64,000 nucleotides of DNA. Source: Zanthoxylum bungeanum (lineage: Eukaryota; Streptophyta; Magnoliopsida; Sapindales; Rutaceae). Position numbers and translations under genes: made by a program. The stretch lies in the NCBI GenBank assembly GCA_019454045.1, contig SKCR01032769.1:496001-560000 (forward strand). The letters run 5' to 3'. The notes below the pieces were generated by a model, which saw nothing but the letters and a program-made list of their open reading frames with translations, was not told the origin of the DNA and searched no databases. This document shows, piece after piece, positions 22,250 to 33,990 of the stretch; the first letter of the stretch is position 1; each line of letters starts with the position of its first letter.

Positions 22250-23427
22250 AATACTTGCTTTGTATTACTGATTAGTTTGCGTTCAACGACAATCACGTGT
22301 AATTAAATCATTAATAAATGGTTGTAATGATTGTTAAGCACATCTCTTAATTTAATTTGTATCTTTTTATTCTTTTGGGTTTGTTATTAGATTATTTATT
22401 ATTTTTTGTATTGAATGCGTTTTATTACCTTGCCAACAATAGAATAAGTGTGGTAAACTCCTAGGAATTTGAAAAGGTGAATTTGGGTTTAGTCTTGGGA
22501 ATAATAACAAGTGATCGTAATTCTTAATGAATATATTTCTGTGCAGGATAGGAATATACAGGGCATGCGTAGCTAATATTATGACTTGAACTTAATGAGT
22601 TTGACATAATTTAATTATAATAAAAATATAGGTAATTGAATCAAGTTAAGTGTTTCTACCTTACCATCGGAAGAGACTTGTAAATAAATTAGCGTACTAG
22701 GTTAATAATCCATAACAATAACTCAATTGAATCAAAAGTACAATAACCAACTGTTTGCGTGTTTGGGTGAAGTTACAACCCTATATGTTTTTTCTCGCGT
22801 AAGTTTCTCCAAATTCATACATTTGCTGCTTACTTAACTTATTGGTCAAATTAGTTTCGATCAATATATCTTTCTTCAATTGTTTAGTTTTAACAAAGTA
22901 CGGTTAGTTTTAGTATTAATAAGTTTAATAATAAGTCTTTATGAGATCGATATTTTTTATATTACTTGAGCGATACATGCACTTTTATAACGTGTGAAAA
23001 TCGCAATCAGATAATTAACTAATATTATTACAATTTTCTAATGATATGAACGTTTCCGAAGTTTTGAAAATATTGTGCATGTAATTCACACTTACTTCTC
23101 ATTTCTCGATCTCTCGAATCTTCTCTTTTTTTTTCATTATTAATATTTTTGTTAAGTATGTATATGCTATAAAAATTTTAACATCGTCCTTCTAGAAAAT
23201 TTTCTACCCGTATTATTATTGTTATTGGTACCGAATTTTAGGTAAAGTTATATCAATGTACATGAGAAGTCATTGTCTCAATTTGATTTGTTAGGTAGTA
23301 ATATGCTTCTTAATTTTTGGACAGTTGATCTCATAATTCATTGATAGGTATGTATTTATATGCTTTAAACTTGAACAAACTGATACCCATCTTATTATAA
23401 TTATATTTAGTTTTATGACAAGGAAAT

Positions 23428-24345
23428 CCCCCCCCCCCCCCACACACACATATATATAATATTAATATTATAAAATATTTGTAAACATCTTCATCACGTC
23501 ATGTGACGATTTCATATTAATATTATAAAATTAAATTAATATATTTATACAATAAAAATACATATTACAATAAAAATACATATTATAGTTTTATAAGAAT
23601 TCTTTATAACAAGAAAACATATTAGACTATCCTATTAAAATTAAAATAAAAACGCTATTAAATTATCTATAATTAATCTAATCTCTACAAATAATTTTTT
23701 ATTATTAATTATAAAATTAAAATATCTCTCCAATTAATTTTTTATTATTAAATTATAAAATTAAAATAATAAATTATTAACATAAGAAATCTATTACAAT
23801 ATAAAAATAATAATCTGCTATTAAAATAAGAAACCTATTAATTTAATTAATTAATTAATATTTTAATATTTTATTATTATTATTATATTAAAAAAATAAA
23901 AAAAAAATAAACCTATTATAATAAGAAAAAATATATTATAATCTCTCAATAAAATAAAAAAGCATATGAGGCACTTAATCTCTACAATTAACCTCTACAA
24001 TTAATTTTTTATTATTAAATTATAAAATTAAAATATTTTCAAAATTAATTTTGTATTAAATAATAAACTTGTTACAATAAAAATACATATTATATATAAT
24101 AATTGTATTATAATAAGAAAATATATTATACTATCATATTACAATTAAAAATTATAATTAAATTATAAAATTAAATTAATAAATCTATTAAATAAGAACT
24201 TTATTATATTAAAAAAATATATTGTACAATCCGATTAATTTTTAAATAATATCACAGATAATCCGTCAAATAATATATACGTGTATAGGCAAAAAAAAAT
24301 ATGTGTATTGAATCCGTACAAAGTGCGGGTTTTATATTAGTTAAT
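23428..24345. mobile_element. AT-rich, possible non-autonomous Helitron
   Basis: A C14 run and (CA)n(TA)n lead into about 880 bp that is almost purely A and T. It has recurring TTAAATTATAAAATTAAAAT and ACAATAAAAATACATATTA words. It ends at CCGTACAAAGTGCGGGTTTT and TATATTAGTT. A small hairpin (CCGTAC/GTGCGG) about 10 bp before a TTAGT-like end is the usual 3' end of plant Helitrons. There is no target duplication to confirm it and no Rep/helicase. Confidence 0.4.
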
Positions 24346-26756
24346 TTCTAATTTGGTTGAATAATTGGGCAAGATGTAGCATTTGCTTCCACATTCACTC
24401 TCGTTTTGTTTTTCAATTTTCTAAGATTGGAATCCATCGATGAGCGTTACGTTCTTGTATTATTTACAGCTTTCAGACGTCGCCATGTGCCAAGTTCTCA
24501 AAATTATATTTCTTCATATGATATGCTCTCACATGCGAAATTATTTCTATAAAATTATACATGCGCAAAAATTAATTAAGTTGATCATCATGTATATTAT
24601 TACATAGATCTACTGAATCGAGAAAGATATACATATAATCCACTTACAACCATTAAATTAGGTTTATTTCTCTTTGATCATTGATATTATAAATTGTTAA
24701 CCAAAAGTTAAAAAATTTTGAAAAAAAAAATACCCAAATTAAGGTCTTGAATCAATTTATTGCTCAAGGTAAATAAGGGGAAGCATAACTAACGAATGTG
24801 TCATAATAATGATGGGCTATGATATTATAATTTGCGTTGCCCATACAGAATCTTATCAAAATCAAAGAAATTTAATTGAAGGAGAAGAGTCCAAAGATGA
24901 GAGTTAAAAGTGTTATTTTTATTATATAATTAATTATTTGTCCTAACTGGATAACAACATTACACGTACATTTCATTAAAAAAAAAAAACACAGGCAGCT
25001 GTCAGTGTGTCAGTTTCGCCTGTGTTTCAAATCTCTGTCGGATCCATTACCCTTTTCCCAGCCGCTATCGTTTCTTCATCAGAGACGGTGATTGGACATC
25101 AACACCGAAGATGGTTAATCATTGTTCGTTGCAACTTACAAAGTTTTTTTTTTTTTTTTTGGTTCCTTAAGAGTCGATGGGACTTAGAATTAACCTTAAA
25201 ATTCAAACAAGATTTGGGATCTCATATTCGGTTTTGTGATTTCAAAGCAGTGATAAGCCGACGCTGCAGTCTGCATTATTTTGAAACCTCACGTGAGCCT
25301 CACGCTTAGCCGCCATTTAGTTCCATTTCTACTTTTTCTCAATATATATATATTTTTTTTTTTTGTGGTATTTTCGCTGTTGCATCTGCATGGGGATGGT
25401 ACCTCAATCACGTGTTCTGCATGGCTAGGGTTAATTAATTGATTAATTATCGTTTGTTTCTTACCAATGATATTTTAATCTGATGTTGAGTTATAATTGG
25501 ATTGTTAAATGATTCTTTTAATATTTTTTTTTTGAATTAGACATTCTTATCAATTGAGAATATTTTAAAGTCGTCCATCCTTTTCACTCTAGGTTAATTA
25601 TATGTCTACGGCGTTTGCTCACACATGTTTTAAGTAAACTAAACGTCTAATATTCCAGAAAAGCTTATTATCATCAAACTTTGCTTATCATTTATTATCT
25701 AGAAAATATTAAAGGGGGGGAAAAGAACAAACAAATAAAACAAATCAAAACTTATATTTTATTGTAATTAAATTATTTCGTAATACCTCCAAAACACCAC
25801 CAACCATTTAACAACCTCAAACAGTGTCATCCATCGCATCTTTAGCCTATCTAATTTCATAATTATTTGATTTGATTTAGTAAAGGAATTAGTGATAAGT
25901 TCATTGTACATAAATACTATAATTCTAACTTAAGGGGGAAAATAATACAAATTGTAAGCATAATTTTTGGAAAAAAATAAAAAAAATATATTTTCTTATT
26001 AGATGAGGTCAGCTACATAAAACTTTTACGTTGTTTTGCTCAATCTGAAACTATTATCTCATTAATAACGGTAAAATCTAAGTCTTTATTTATCGTTTCC
26101 GTCCATATCAACTTAAATCTTCTCTAACCTCGTTTGACACATGTCAATAATTTTTTTCCTCATGGAAACACTTAGAGCACATGTTTAAACCATCTTTGTT
26201 GTGATTATCATATTGCTTTATTTTTATTTTTTTTTTGAAATGCATAACCACCAAAATCATTAGCACCCTAATAAACCAAAAAGCGCTCCAGATCCTTAAC
26301 TGTTGCTAAAGGAGGCTTTGATTCTCTTCTTGAAATGTTGAAAATTGGGTGAAGTTGGACGAGTTATGTAGCTGAAAATATCTCCACTTAGAGTTAAAAG
26401 CCTGGTACTCCCTTACACTCTGCCTTTACATAATTGTTCCTGAAAAAATGGCTTACCCTTTCATGACTCAGCAAGCAAAAGATATTCATATTTTACAGCA
26501 AGCAAAAGATATTCATATTTTACAGCAAACATTACAGGTTACACAAGTTCTCGCAAAATGAATGAACTTCATACCACTCTACATCGTCAACAAAACCACA
26601 AACTTCAATTAACCAACCACAAACCCATTATCCCAAGACTTTTAAGAAATCAGAAATCACATTCGTAACCCCAAAGACATGCATATAAGCCATAAATATG
26701 CCCAGCAATCACCAAAAATCAGTTCAGCATCTCAGCAGCCTCATAAATCATAATTA
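24346..26756. other. Intergenic, no supported gene
   Basis: About 2.4 kb of AT-rich sequence. A 100-codon plus-strand frame at 25007-25309 begins in moderately GC-rich sequence (TCGGATCCATTACCC) but shows no known domain and ends in a poly-Phe stretch. The last 480 bp (26270-26756) forms the left flank of the copia D insertion and may be non-coding parts of a host gene. A 27 bp tandem duplication lies at 26472-26525. Confidence 0.45.
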
Positions 26757-26761
26757 GCCAC

Positions 26762-27203
26762 TGTTGAATTTGATCGCAAATTCGTTCGTTACCCAAATTA
26801 ATCGACAATCAAGAACGCAAGATTTTACCGTGGTTCGCCGGAAAAATTCTCGACTACATCCACGTTGAACTCCGGAACAAGGAGCTCGCTGCACTAATCA
26901 CTTTCAAGATTACACAAGAATCTTGAATCCGTTTACAAATATTAATCTCCCCAAATCACTCAATAAACCATAATCTCTAAAAGTGTCAATCTCTCAAATT
27001 ACCAATTGAAGATTACACTAACTTGGACTAAGAACAAGGCTTAACACTTAGCCAAAAAATAGGAGAAAAATATTAATGAAAAACCTTAACTAATTCTCAA
27101 CCTAAACACCCATTATATATGATTGGAAAATTGAAGTAATTGGGACAACGGGATTGCGCCACGTGTCCCTTATCCAACGGATGATAAGGCTTCACATTTT
27201 ACA
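26762..27203 (-). repeat. 3' LTR of copia D
   Basis: It starts TGTTGAATTTGATCGC and ends CTTCACATTTTACA in plus orientation. It is preceded by GCCAC. Confidence 0.93.
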
Positions 27204-27221
27204 ATCTCCACCTTGAAGCCC
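27204..27221 (-). other. Polypurine tract of copia D
   Basis: On the minus strand GGGCTTCAAGGTGGAGAT abuts the 3' LTR start. This is where plus-strand DNA synthesis is primed. Confidence 0.8.
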
Positions 27222-27321
27222 AAAAACATCCATCACTCTCAATCATACACAAGGACACATTAAGGTCAAGATAGCACAGCAAACTCACATACTTCCATCA
27301 TTGCTAATGTCGGCTGCAAGG

Positions 27322-27552
27322 TCAGCCAACCCCCACGTGCAACAGCTTCATGCAGTGGGAGAGTTTGGCAGCAGTCACTATTTTTGTCCCCATGTCAGAT
27401 GGGTTATCTTCAGTTGGAACCTTCTTAATCTCAATCTTACCACTTGAGATGATTTCCCGCACAAAATGATACTTCACATCCACATGCTTGGTTCTCTCAT
27501 GATGTACTGGATTCTTGCTCAGATGTATTGCACTCTGACTGTCAGAATACAC
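27322..27552 (-). pseudogene. RNase H C-terminal part, copia D
   Basis: The 76-codon frame gives YSDSQSAIHLSKNPVHHERT, KHVDVKYHFVREIISSGKIE and KKVPTEDNPSDMGTKIV. This is the end of the copia RNase H domain, with the DSQSA aspartate and the DNPSD box. It continues the pol frame at 27565-29874 after a single TAG codon (IQQL-stop-GKTVVYSDSQ). One nonsense mutation therefore separates the two pieces. The domain degrades the RNA strand during cDNA synthesis. Confidence 0.88.
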
Positions 27553-27564
27553 AACTGTCTTACC

Positions 27565-29874
27565 CTACAGCTGTTGTATTTCGGTTAAGATACCCTGAAG
27601 CCAAATTGCTTCCTTGAACACATCAGTTATGGCTATATAGTCCGCTTCGGTAGTTGAGAGTGTGACCAACGGTTGCAAGCTAGACTTCCAGCTGATGCAA
27701 TTTCCACCAAGTGTGAAGTAGTAAGCTGTGGTTGACTTTCTCGAGTCTCTGTCACCTGCAAAATCAGAATCAACATACCCTACCAAATCTAAAGCGTTAG
27801 ATTTGTTAAAACATAAGCCATAATCAACAGTAGTATTTAAGTATCTTAACAACCATTGCAAAGCACTCCAGTGTGCTCCACCTGGATTAGACATAAACCT
27901 ACTCAATAAAGATACAGCATATGACAAGTCAGGTCTAGTACTAATCATGGCATACATCACAGAACCTATAGCATTTGCATAAGGTAAATTTTCCATTTTA
28001 ATCACCTCAGACCTATTTGCAGGACTTTGTGACTTAGACAAAATAAAATGACTCGCAAGCGGCTGACTAACAGGTTTACAGCCACTTACCCCAAATCTAG
28101 ATGCTACATTTTGCAAATAAGTGGACTGATGTATTTTAAGACAATTCTTACTTCTATCTCTATCAATGGTCATACCTAGGATTCGCTTTGCACTACCTAG
28201 GTCTTTCATGTCAAACTCACTGTTCAACTGCTTCTTAAGATTGTTAATAGCATTCATTGATTCAGAGATTAGAAGCATGCCATCAACATACAATAACATA
28301 TACACAAGACATTTTTCATCAAGCATGAAATAGAAGCAACTATCATATTTACTCCTTATGAATCCAATACTAAGCACAAATGTATCAAATCTTTTATACC
28401 ATTGCCTAGGTGATTGTTTAAGACTATATAAGGACTTATTAAGCAGACAAACATACTCAGGATGGTTTTTATCAATGAAACTCGCAGGCTGAGACATGTA
28501 AATTTTCTCTTCTAATTCCCCATGTAGAAAAGCAGTTTTCACATCTAATTGTTCTAATTCAAGATTATACTGCACTACTAGAGCTAACATCATTATAATA
28601 GTTTTAAATTTAACTACAGGTGAGAAAATTTCATTATAGTCTACCCCTTCCCGTTGAGTAAATCCTTTTGCTACAAGTCTGGCCTTAAACCTAACAGGGT
28701 CACTAGGCAGTAGTCCTTCTTTGACCTTAAACAACCACTTACACTCAACCAACTTCTGGTTTTTAGGTTTAGGAACTAAAGTACAAGTTTGGTTTTTCCT
28801 AAGAGAAGACATCTCATCTTCCATAGCCGCTTCCCATTTAAGTTTATGGGTAGACTTTAATGCCTCTCCTAAGCTAGCAGGCTCAACCCCATTAATTTCA
28901 TGACTTGATATTAATGCACAGAAATACAAATCATTAGTTGAGTAATCATACCTGGTAGGAAGCCTTACATGCCTCCTACTTATGTCTCTTGCTAGCTGGT
29001 AGTTGGCCAATGTGTCTTGTGGTGTTTCATCATGCTGCTCAGTTTGATCCAGTTGATCTACTGTGTCTTCTTCAATTTGTTCTTGTATCTCTGCTACTTC
29101 ATTTCTGTTTTCCTCCAAGTTATTCCTTTTGGGCTGGGTGTCCTCAGATGTCTCCGTGCCTGACATGTCACCAACTTGATCAGTGGTCCTTGATGTCACT
29201 GGCTCCACCTGCATCTGAGCTCCACCTACAAGATCAAAATCTGCTAGATCCTTTTCTAAGGCACCTGTATTCTTGTTAATAGATTTACATGGAAAAAAAA
29301 GTTCATTGAATATAACATCCCGACTAACTATGATTTTGACTCCAGGTGACTCTCTTTCCCATAACCTATACCCATTTGTCCCTTCTTGATATCCTAAGAA
29401 AACACACTTGATTGACCTAGGTTCAAGTTTACCTACGGACTGGTGAGCATAAGCTCCACAGCCAAACACTCTAAGGTGGGCAAGCTTATGAGCCCTACCA
29501 GACCAGATTTCTTCTGGGCTCTTAAACTGAACGGAACTATTAGGGCTAAGGTTAATCAAATGAGTAGCAGTATTGAGGGCTTCACCCCAAAAGGCCCTCT
29601 GAAGTTCGGAAGAGAATAAAAGGCATCTGATCTTTTCTAATAGGGTTCTATTCATTCTTTCCGCAACTCCATTCTGTTGAGGGGTGTTTCTAACAGTCTT
29701 ATGTCTTAGGATACCCTCACTAGTACAATATTGATCAAACTCAGTATTACAAAATTCTAAGCCATTATCAGTTCTCAAGACTTTTACTTTGTTACTAGTT
29801 TGATTTTCTACCAATACTTTCCATTCTTTAAATTTAGTCAAAGTTTCATCCTTTGATTTTAGTAAGAATGTCAA
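27565..29874 (-). pseudogene. Integrase and reverse transcriptase, copia D pol
   Basis: This 769-codon open frame is the longest in the window. It starts in the integrase core: KVLRTDNGLEFCNTEFDQYC holds the second catalytic Asp, and TPQQNGVAERMNRTLLEKIR holds the Glu. A zinc-free linker with SVGKLEPRSIKCVFLGYQEG and NGYRLWERESPGVKIIVSRD follows. The RT begins near ALKSTHKLKWEAAMEDEMSS and has LVAKGFTQREGVDYNEIFSP, QLDVKTAFLHGELEEKIYMS and LKQSPRQWYKRFD. The catalytic YVDD box reads LLYVDGMLLIS, with the second Asp changed to Gly, which should abolish polymerisation. RNase H starts at LVTLSTTEADYIAITDVFKE. The family resembles Tnt1/Tork. The first integrase Asp lies upstream in the frameshifted piece. 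Confidence 0.92.
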
Positions 29875-30350
29875 TACCTTCCTACTGTAGTCATCAACAA
29901 TAGAGAGGAAATATTTCTTACCCCCATGAATCTGGACCTTTGCTGGTCCCTACAGATCACAATGTAGATACTCCAGACTCGCCTTTGACAAATGAATTCC
30001 AGTTGGGAAGCTCTGTCTGTCTGTTTGCCCAACACACAGATCTCACAAAACTCAAGTGGCTTCAACTGGTCCTTTCCAAATTGTCTCTGCTTACTGAGTA
30101 CCTGCATTCCTTTCTGGCCTATATGGCCAAGTCTCAAGTGCCACATATTAGTCATATCAACATTAGAAGTTAAAGCAGAAATGGGTTTATCCGAGAATAC
30201 ATGTTGGCCATTTAGAACATACAATCCATTTCTCTTTATACCAGTTAGGATCAGTTTCTTACCCTTAGATATGTCCATGTTCCCATTGTGGGCTTTATAT
30301 GTAAAACCTAATTCATCTAGTGTTCCTAATGATATCAGGTTTATTTCAGG
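29871..30350 (-). pseudogene. GAG-pre-integrase and integrase zinc finger, copia D
   Basis: The frame 30278-29871 reads KGKKLILTGIKRNGLYVLNG and TNMWHLRLGHIGQKGMQVLS and LEFCEICVLGKQTDRA. The HHCC zinc finger of copia integrase is visible (WHLRLGH, then C-x2-C). The segment containing the first catalytic Asp (expected 'HSDLWGP') is scrambled by a frameshift near 29950, giving IYIVICRDQQRSRFMGV. It joins the protease block upstream through an internal TGA (DVRCST-stop-PEINLISLGT). Confidence 0.82.
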
Positions 30351-30900
30351 TCAGGTACTACATCTAACGTCAGTAAGTATCCTAACTTTACCATCATGGA
30401 GTTTAAGTGTTATGTCCCCCACTCCTTGTATCCTACAAGTATTGTCATTACCAATATACACTGTGCCTTGGTCAGAATTTCTAAAGTTGACAAACCAGTC
30501 CCTATATGGACTCATGTGAAAAGAACACCGGAGTCCAGAATCCATTCTCTACTAATGTGATCACTAGACACAGTCAATGCCTCAGATAGGCACATCGACC
30601 CATTTTCAGCAGCCACAGTGGCGCTGCCTTCATTTTTCTGTTCCCTAATGAACTTATAACAGTTTCGTTTTAAGGTGTCTCATCTTCCCACAATGATAGC
30701 ACTTCTTCCCACTGTCTTTATTCTTATCATGTTTATTCTTTTTCTTCCCTTTAGGTTCTTGGTTATTAGTCTGATGATTATTCGGACCATTATATTTCCT
30801 TTCATTTTTCCTTTCACGAATAAGTTCGCTCCACCTCTCCTACTGGTTCTAAGTTCTATCTCTCTAGCCCTTATACCAGATATCACCAAGTCTAGCCTAG
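30351..30900 (-). pseudogene. Zinc knuckle and protease, copia D
   Basis: The frame 30545-30351 contains MDSGLRCSFHMSPYRDWFVN, the start of the copia protease. The upstream reading is 'EWILDSGCSFHM', so the active-site D-S-G is visible. It then reads VYIGNDNTCRIQGVGDITLK and DGKVRILTDVRC. Further upstream a basic Lys/Arg/Asn-rich stretch and a frameshifted CCHC knuckle (CYHCGKMRHLKRNCYKF) mark the end of Gag. Several frame changes occur in this 550 bp. Confidence 0.75.
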
Positions 30901-31093
30901 GTACAACTCATATGTACTGTAGAGAGTTCTTAACGACACTATATTCTTCAGGCAGTGCATTTAATAGAATCATAGCTTCGCTAGAGTCTCCTAGGGCTTG
31001 GTCAGTTCCTTTAAGGATTTGAGTCATTTTCGTGAATTCATCCAAATTATCATCTATTGACTTATTAGTGTCCATCTTGTAATTAAAAAAATT

Positions 31094-31399
31094 TCATTTT
31101 AAGAACACTAAATTTGGTGCAAAAATAACAGAATAAAGAGATTCGAGTTTACCCCAAAGTTGAATGGTCGTGTCCATTCCATCAACTTTTCTGATGACCG
31201 AGTCTCCCAAGTGGAGGAAGATCAAGTTGTACGCCTCTTCCAGGATTTCGTCCTTCGCTTCCTTTTCCATCTTTGGCAACTTTTCTGGATCCGGTTTCAG
31301 CGCCAAAACCACCTTATGGTGAGAAAGCAAAACCCTCATTTTCTTTTTCCAAATGGTGAAACCCCATTTTCCGTCAAATATCCCAATGTCGAGTCTCAT
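31094..31399 (-). pseudogene. Gag N-terminal region, copia D
   Basis: The 101-codon frame reads FDGKWGFTIWKKKMRVLLSH, then LPKMEKEAKDEILEEAYNLI, FLHLGDSVIRKVDGMDT and LWGKLESLYSV. This is the DUF4219/UBN2 copia Gag start. A homologous start would be 'MRLDIGIFDGK', as here. After 31094 the frame is lost, and Gag continues only as short matches towards the knuckle. Confidence 0.82.
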
Positions 31400-32295
31400 A
31401 GTCGATATTTCTATTTTCTTTTAAAGTAATCACCCAACGACACTTCCGCAAACACTCTCGGCAAATACTCCCCCAATCTAGCCCAAACTCAATTTGGCAG
31501 ATTACTCACCCGAACAAAAATTGGTGTTCTCTCGGCAATTGCACACCCAACTACACAATCCTTATCACTGGGACTTTCAGTTTGGCAACACACCTTTTTG
31601 GTCAATCAAACAACACTCGACTGTACAGAGTCTTAAAGAGATTTCTCACCCAAATCCACAACTCCAACAGAACTTAATTCCCAAGAAACCGCAACACAGT
31701 AAATTAACTTCCCAAATTGCAACTCACGTCTCTTATTCGGAAATTCTGAATTTTCAGGCCTTGGGTGCAATCGGCGACATTCTGTTCTTCAGAGGCTTGG
31801 TTCAAAAGGAAAACTCAGGTCTTGCTTGTCGGAGCCCTGGGGTTCTTTGGCAACCCACAAAACTGAGGATCTTGTTGGCAATCCACGCTCAACGCACACA
31901 CTCGGCAAGCCCAGAAGAATGAAGTCAGTTTCAAGATCGGCAATAGGTCAGTTCTTGGTCGTCGAATTTGTGGGAAATTACAGGCTTTGTTCTCTGCACT
32001 TGGTCACGAAAGGATCTTCTGGCAAAGTGATATTCTTGTTCTTCAATCGGCACCACTGCTCTTGAGGTTTTCTGTCTTTTTGGCTTGTTCTTGGAGTCTG
32101 CATTTTAGGTTTTGATCGGCTTGTCCCTGGGATTTCTTTGATCTTGAATCGGCAGCTATCGTCTTTTTTTTTTTTGGAATCTTGATTTCGTCGATCTGTG
32201 TTTTTTCTTTTTAGAATGAGAGGCTGCATTTTTGGGCTTTGTTCTCTGCAGTCACAGATAAGTTTTTCAATTCAGCCCACTGGATCCTTTAATAA
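31400..32295 (-). other. 5' untranslated leader of copia D
   Basis: About 900 bp between the primer site and gag, with no supported coding region. Tnt1/Tork elements usually have shorter leaders. The plus-strand frames seen here (31494-31922 and others) are antisense to the transcript and have no homology I recognise. Confidence 0.55.
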
Positions 32296-32309
32296 GCTAT
32301 GATACCAAT
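32296..32309 (-). other. Primer-binding site of copia D
   Basis: On the minus strand TTGGTATCATAGCTT abuts the end of the 5' LTR, matching the initiator tRNA-Met 3' end. Confidence 0.8.
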
Positions 32310-32753
32310 TGTTGAATTTGATCGCAAATTCGTTTGTCACCCAAATTAATCGACAATCAAGAACGCAAGATTTTACCGTGGTTCGCCGGAAAAATTCCTG
32401 ACTACATCCACGTTGAACTCCGGAACAAGGAGCTCGCTGCACTAATCACTTTCAAGATTACACAAGAATCTTGAATCCGTTTACAATATTAAATCCCCAA
32501 ATCACTCAATAAACCCTAATCTCTAAAAGTGTCAATCTCTCAAATTACCAATTGAAGATTACACTAACTTGGACTATGAACAAGGCTTAACACTTAGCCA
32601 AAAAATATGAGAAAAATATTAATGAAAAACCTTAACTAATTCTCAACCTAAGCACCCTTTATATATGATTGGCAAATTGAAGTAATTGGGACAACGGCAA
32701 GGATTGCTCCACGTGTCCCTTATCCAACAGATGATAAGGCTTCACATTTTACA
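32310..32753 (-). repeat. 5' LTR of copia D
   Basis: It starts TGTTGAATTTGATCGC and ends TTCACATTTTACA in plus orientation. It is followed by the duplication GCCAC at 32754-32758. Confidence 0.93.
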
Positions 32754-32955
32754 GCCACAAAAGCTAAAAGCATCAAGCAATCAGAAACTGTTAATAACAA
32801 GAAAAAATAACTCATTGAATCTTTCCAGGTACAAAACAGGAACCCATCAGTCGCAGCATACTCCCCTAAGAAATTTCTTCATGCATCAATACCTTTAGTT
32901 TTAATTAAATAATGGTGGATGAAAAACTAAAAAAACTCCCATGTGTCTGAATGTA

Positions 32956-33092
32956 TTATGCATCAGGATAAGGAAACCATAAGGTTAGTTTCCATTTGAT
33001 AACTTTTAGGAGAGTTTCAACATCACTATATCTGATAATTGCCAGATCTCCAACGGAACCAAATTTGACAGCAACCTCATCATCTTCAACCA
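32956..33092 (-). CDS. Possible host exon, C-terminal coding (uncertain)
   Basis: On the minus strand, an AG acceptor-like site (GCAAACTTAG) is followed by a 45-codon frame: VEDDEVAVKFGSVGDLAIIR, YSDVETLLKVIKWKLTLWFP, YPDA and a stop at 32956-32958. The composition looks protein-like and unlike the nearby repeats. I do not recognise the family. It may be the last exon of a host gene or of a captured fragment; no partner exon was confirmed. The copia D insertion lies about 200 bp downstream of its stop, which would place it in the 3' flank. Confidence 0.25.
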
Positions 33093-33328
33093 CTAAGTTT
33101 GCATTAGCCAATTGTCATCAATGTTATCCAATATCCCAAAACTTCCCCATATATACCAATTGATATTGATGTTTTTTAGAAGAAACCACCAGCAGCACAG
33201 TTTGTAAATAATATCATCAAGGTAATTCTGGAAGGGCAACAGCCTTCCCACTACGAAACCAACTCTCATCCTCTATTCACATAACCTCCATAACCAGCTC
33301 CACAACAACCTTCATTTTTAAACCCAGG
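33093..33328. other. Short gap between possible exon and LINE relic
   Basis: Two minus-strand frames give peptide-like readings here (for example IEDESWFRSGKAVALPELP and GRLLPFQNYLDDIIYKLC), but neither extends. Nothing is assigned. Confidence 0.35.
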
Positions 33329-33990
33329 CTACAAAATCAATAGCTCGATCAACATATTTTTTGCTAAAAAGTCAGCCAACGTATTTGATACTCGCCCCTT
33401 AAAGATTACAGAACAAAAGAAGTTCATAGGCCATTCATTCGTAATTTCATTCAACAAAAAATTATATCTCCATAATCCCCTATCCATTTCTATTACACAT
33501 GAGACCACCACATGAGAATCACTCTAAATGATTCATCCTTCAATACTTAATTCTTTCAATTTAACTAGCTTTATCGCCTTCAGAATAGCCTTTAGTTCAG
33601 CACCATTAGAGTCCATTACATAAAAAAAATACACTTATTTTTCCTTCATAATCTCGCAAAACACCCCATATTCCTGACGGTCTCGACTTTACTCTAGAAG
33701 ATCCATCCACATTAAACTTTAGAAACCTTATTGGCAGCGAAGAATAATCTTGATCATTCTTCTTTTCCTCCTTCAACCTTACACAACAGGCCTCATTAAT
33801 GTTATTAAGAGAATGGAACCTACTAAGCTGCCTTTGGTTTCCAACAAAACAGAACCACCATTGAACTATTAACTTCACCATATCTTCCATTAAGCTATTA
33901 AAGCACTCTTATTTATCACCATCCATAAAGTCCCAATCACCGCATAGAACACTATGTCCCAACCGACACTGTAGCATCTGCCTGGACATA
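33329..33990 (-). pseudogene. RNase H domain relic of a plant LINE
   Basis: The minus-strand reading is LPIRFLKFNVDGSSRVKSRP, SGIWGVLRDYEGKISVFF, a break, NGAELKAILKAIKLVKLKEL, a stop, SDSHVVVSCVIEMDRGLWRY and FKGRVSNTLADFLAKNM. These are the four acidic positions of the RNase H type I domain (D in NVDGSS, E in AELKA, D in SDSHVV, D in LADFLAK). The domain ends many plant L1 ORF2 proteins and some related host genes. No poly-A or upstream RT is attached, so it is a fragment. Confidence 0.75.

Larger units (their letters stand above)
20611..23009 (+). mobile_element. OTA-type solo LTR with nested F repeat
   Basis: The unit starts TGATGAGCGGTC and ends AATCGCAATCA. It is flanked by the perfect 5 bp duplication GATAA (20606-20610 and 23010-23014). 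Its start and end resemble the minus-strand LTR at 13770-15435 in reverse. No internal region or partner LTR is present. The F repeat (21231-22249) splits it, so its own length is about 1.38 kb. Confidence 0.85.
26762..32753 (-). mobile_element. Complete Tork-like copia retrotransposon D
   Basis: Two LTRs of 442 and 444 bp, both TGTTGAATTTG...TTTTACA, bound the element. It is flanked by the perfect duplication GCCAC (26757-26761 and 32754-32758). On the minus strand the order is LTR, tRNA-Met-type primer site, gag, zinc knuckle, protease, integrase, reverse transcriptase, RNase H, polypurine tract and LTR, the copia order. The LTRs differ at roughly 15 positions by eye (about 96% identity), so the insertion is moderately old. 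Coding is interrupted at several points. Confidence 0.95.

Noticed and set aside
25007..25309. 100-codon frame as a small gene
   Set aside because: The start region looks moderately coding-like, but the frame runs through a T20 tract and no homology is recognised. Left as intergenic.
28721..30519. Plus-strand frames of 60-175 codons (28721, 28989, 29940, 29992)
   Set aside because: They are antisense shadows of the copia D pol and protease on the minus strand.
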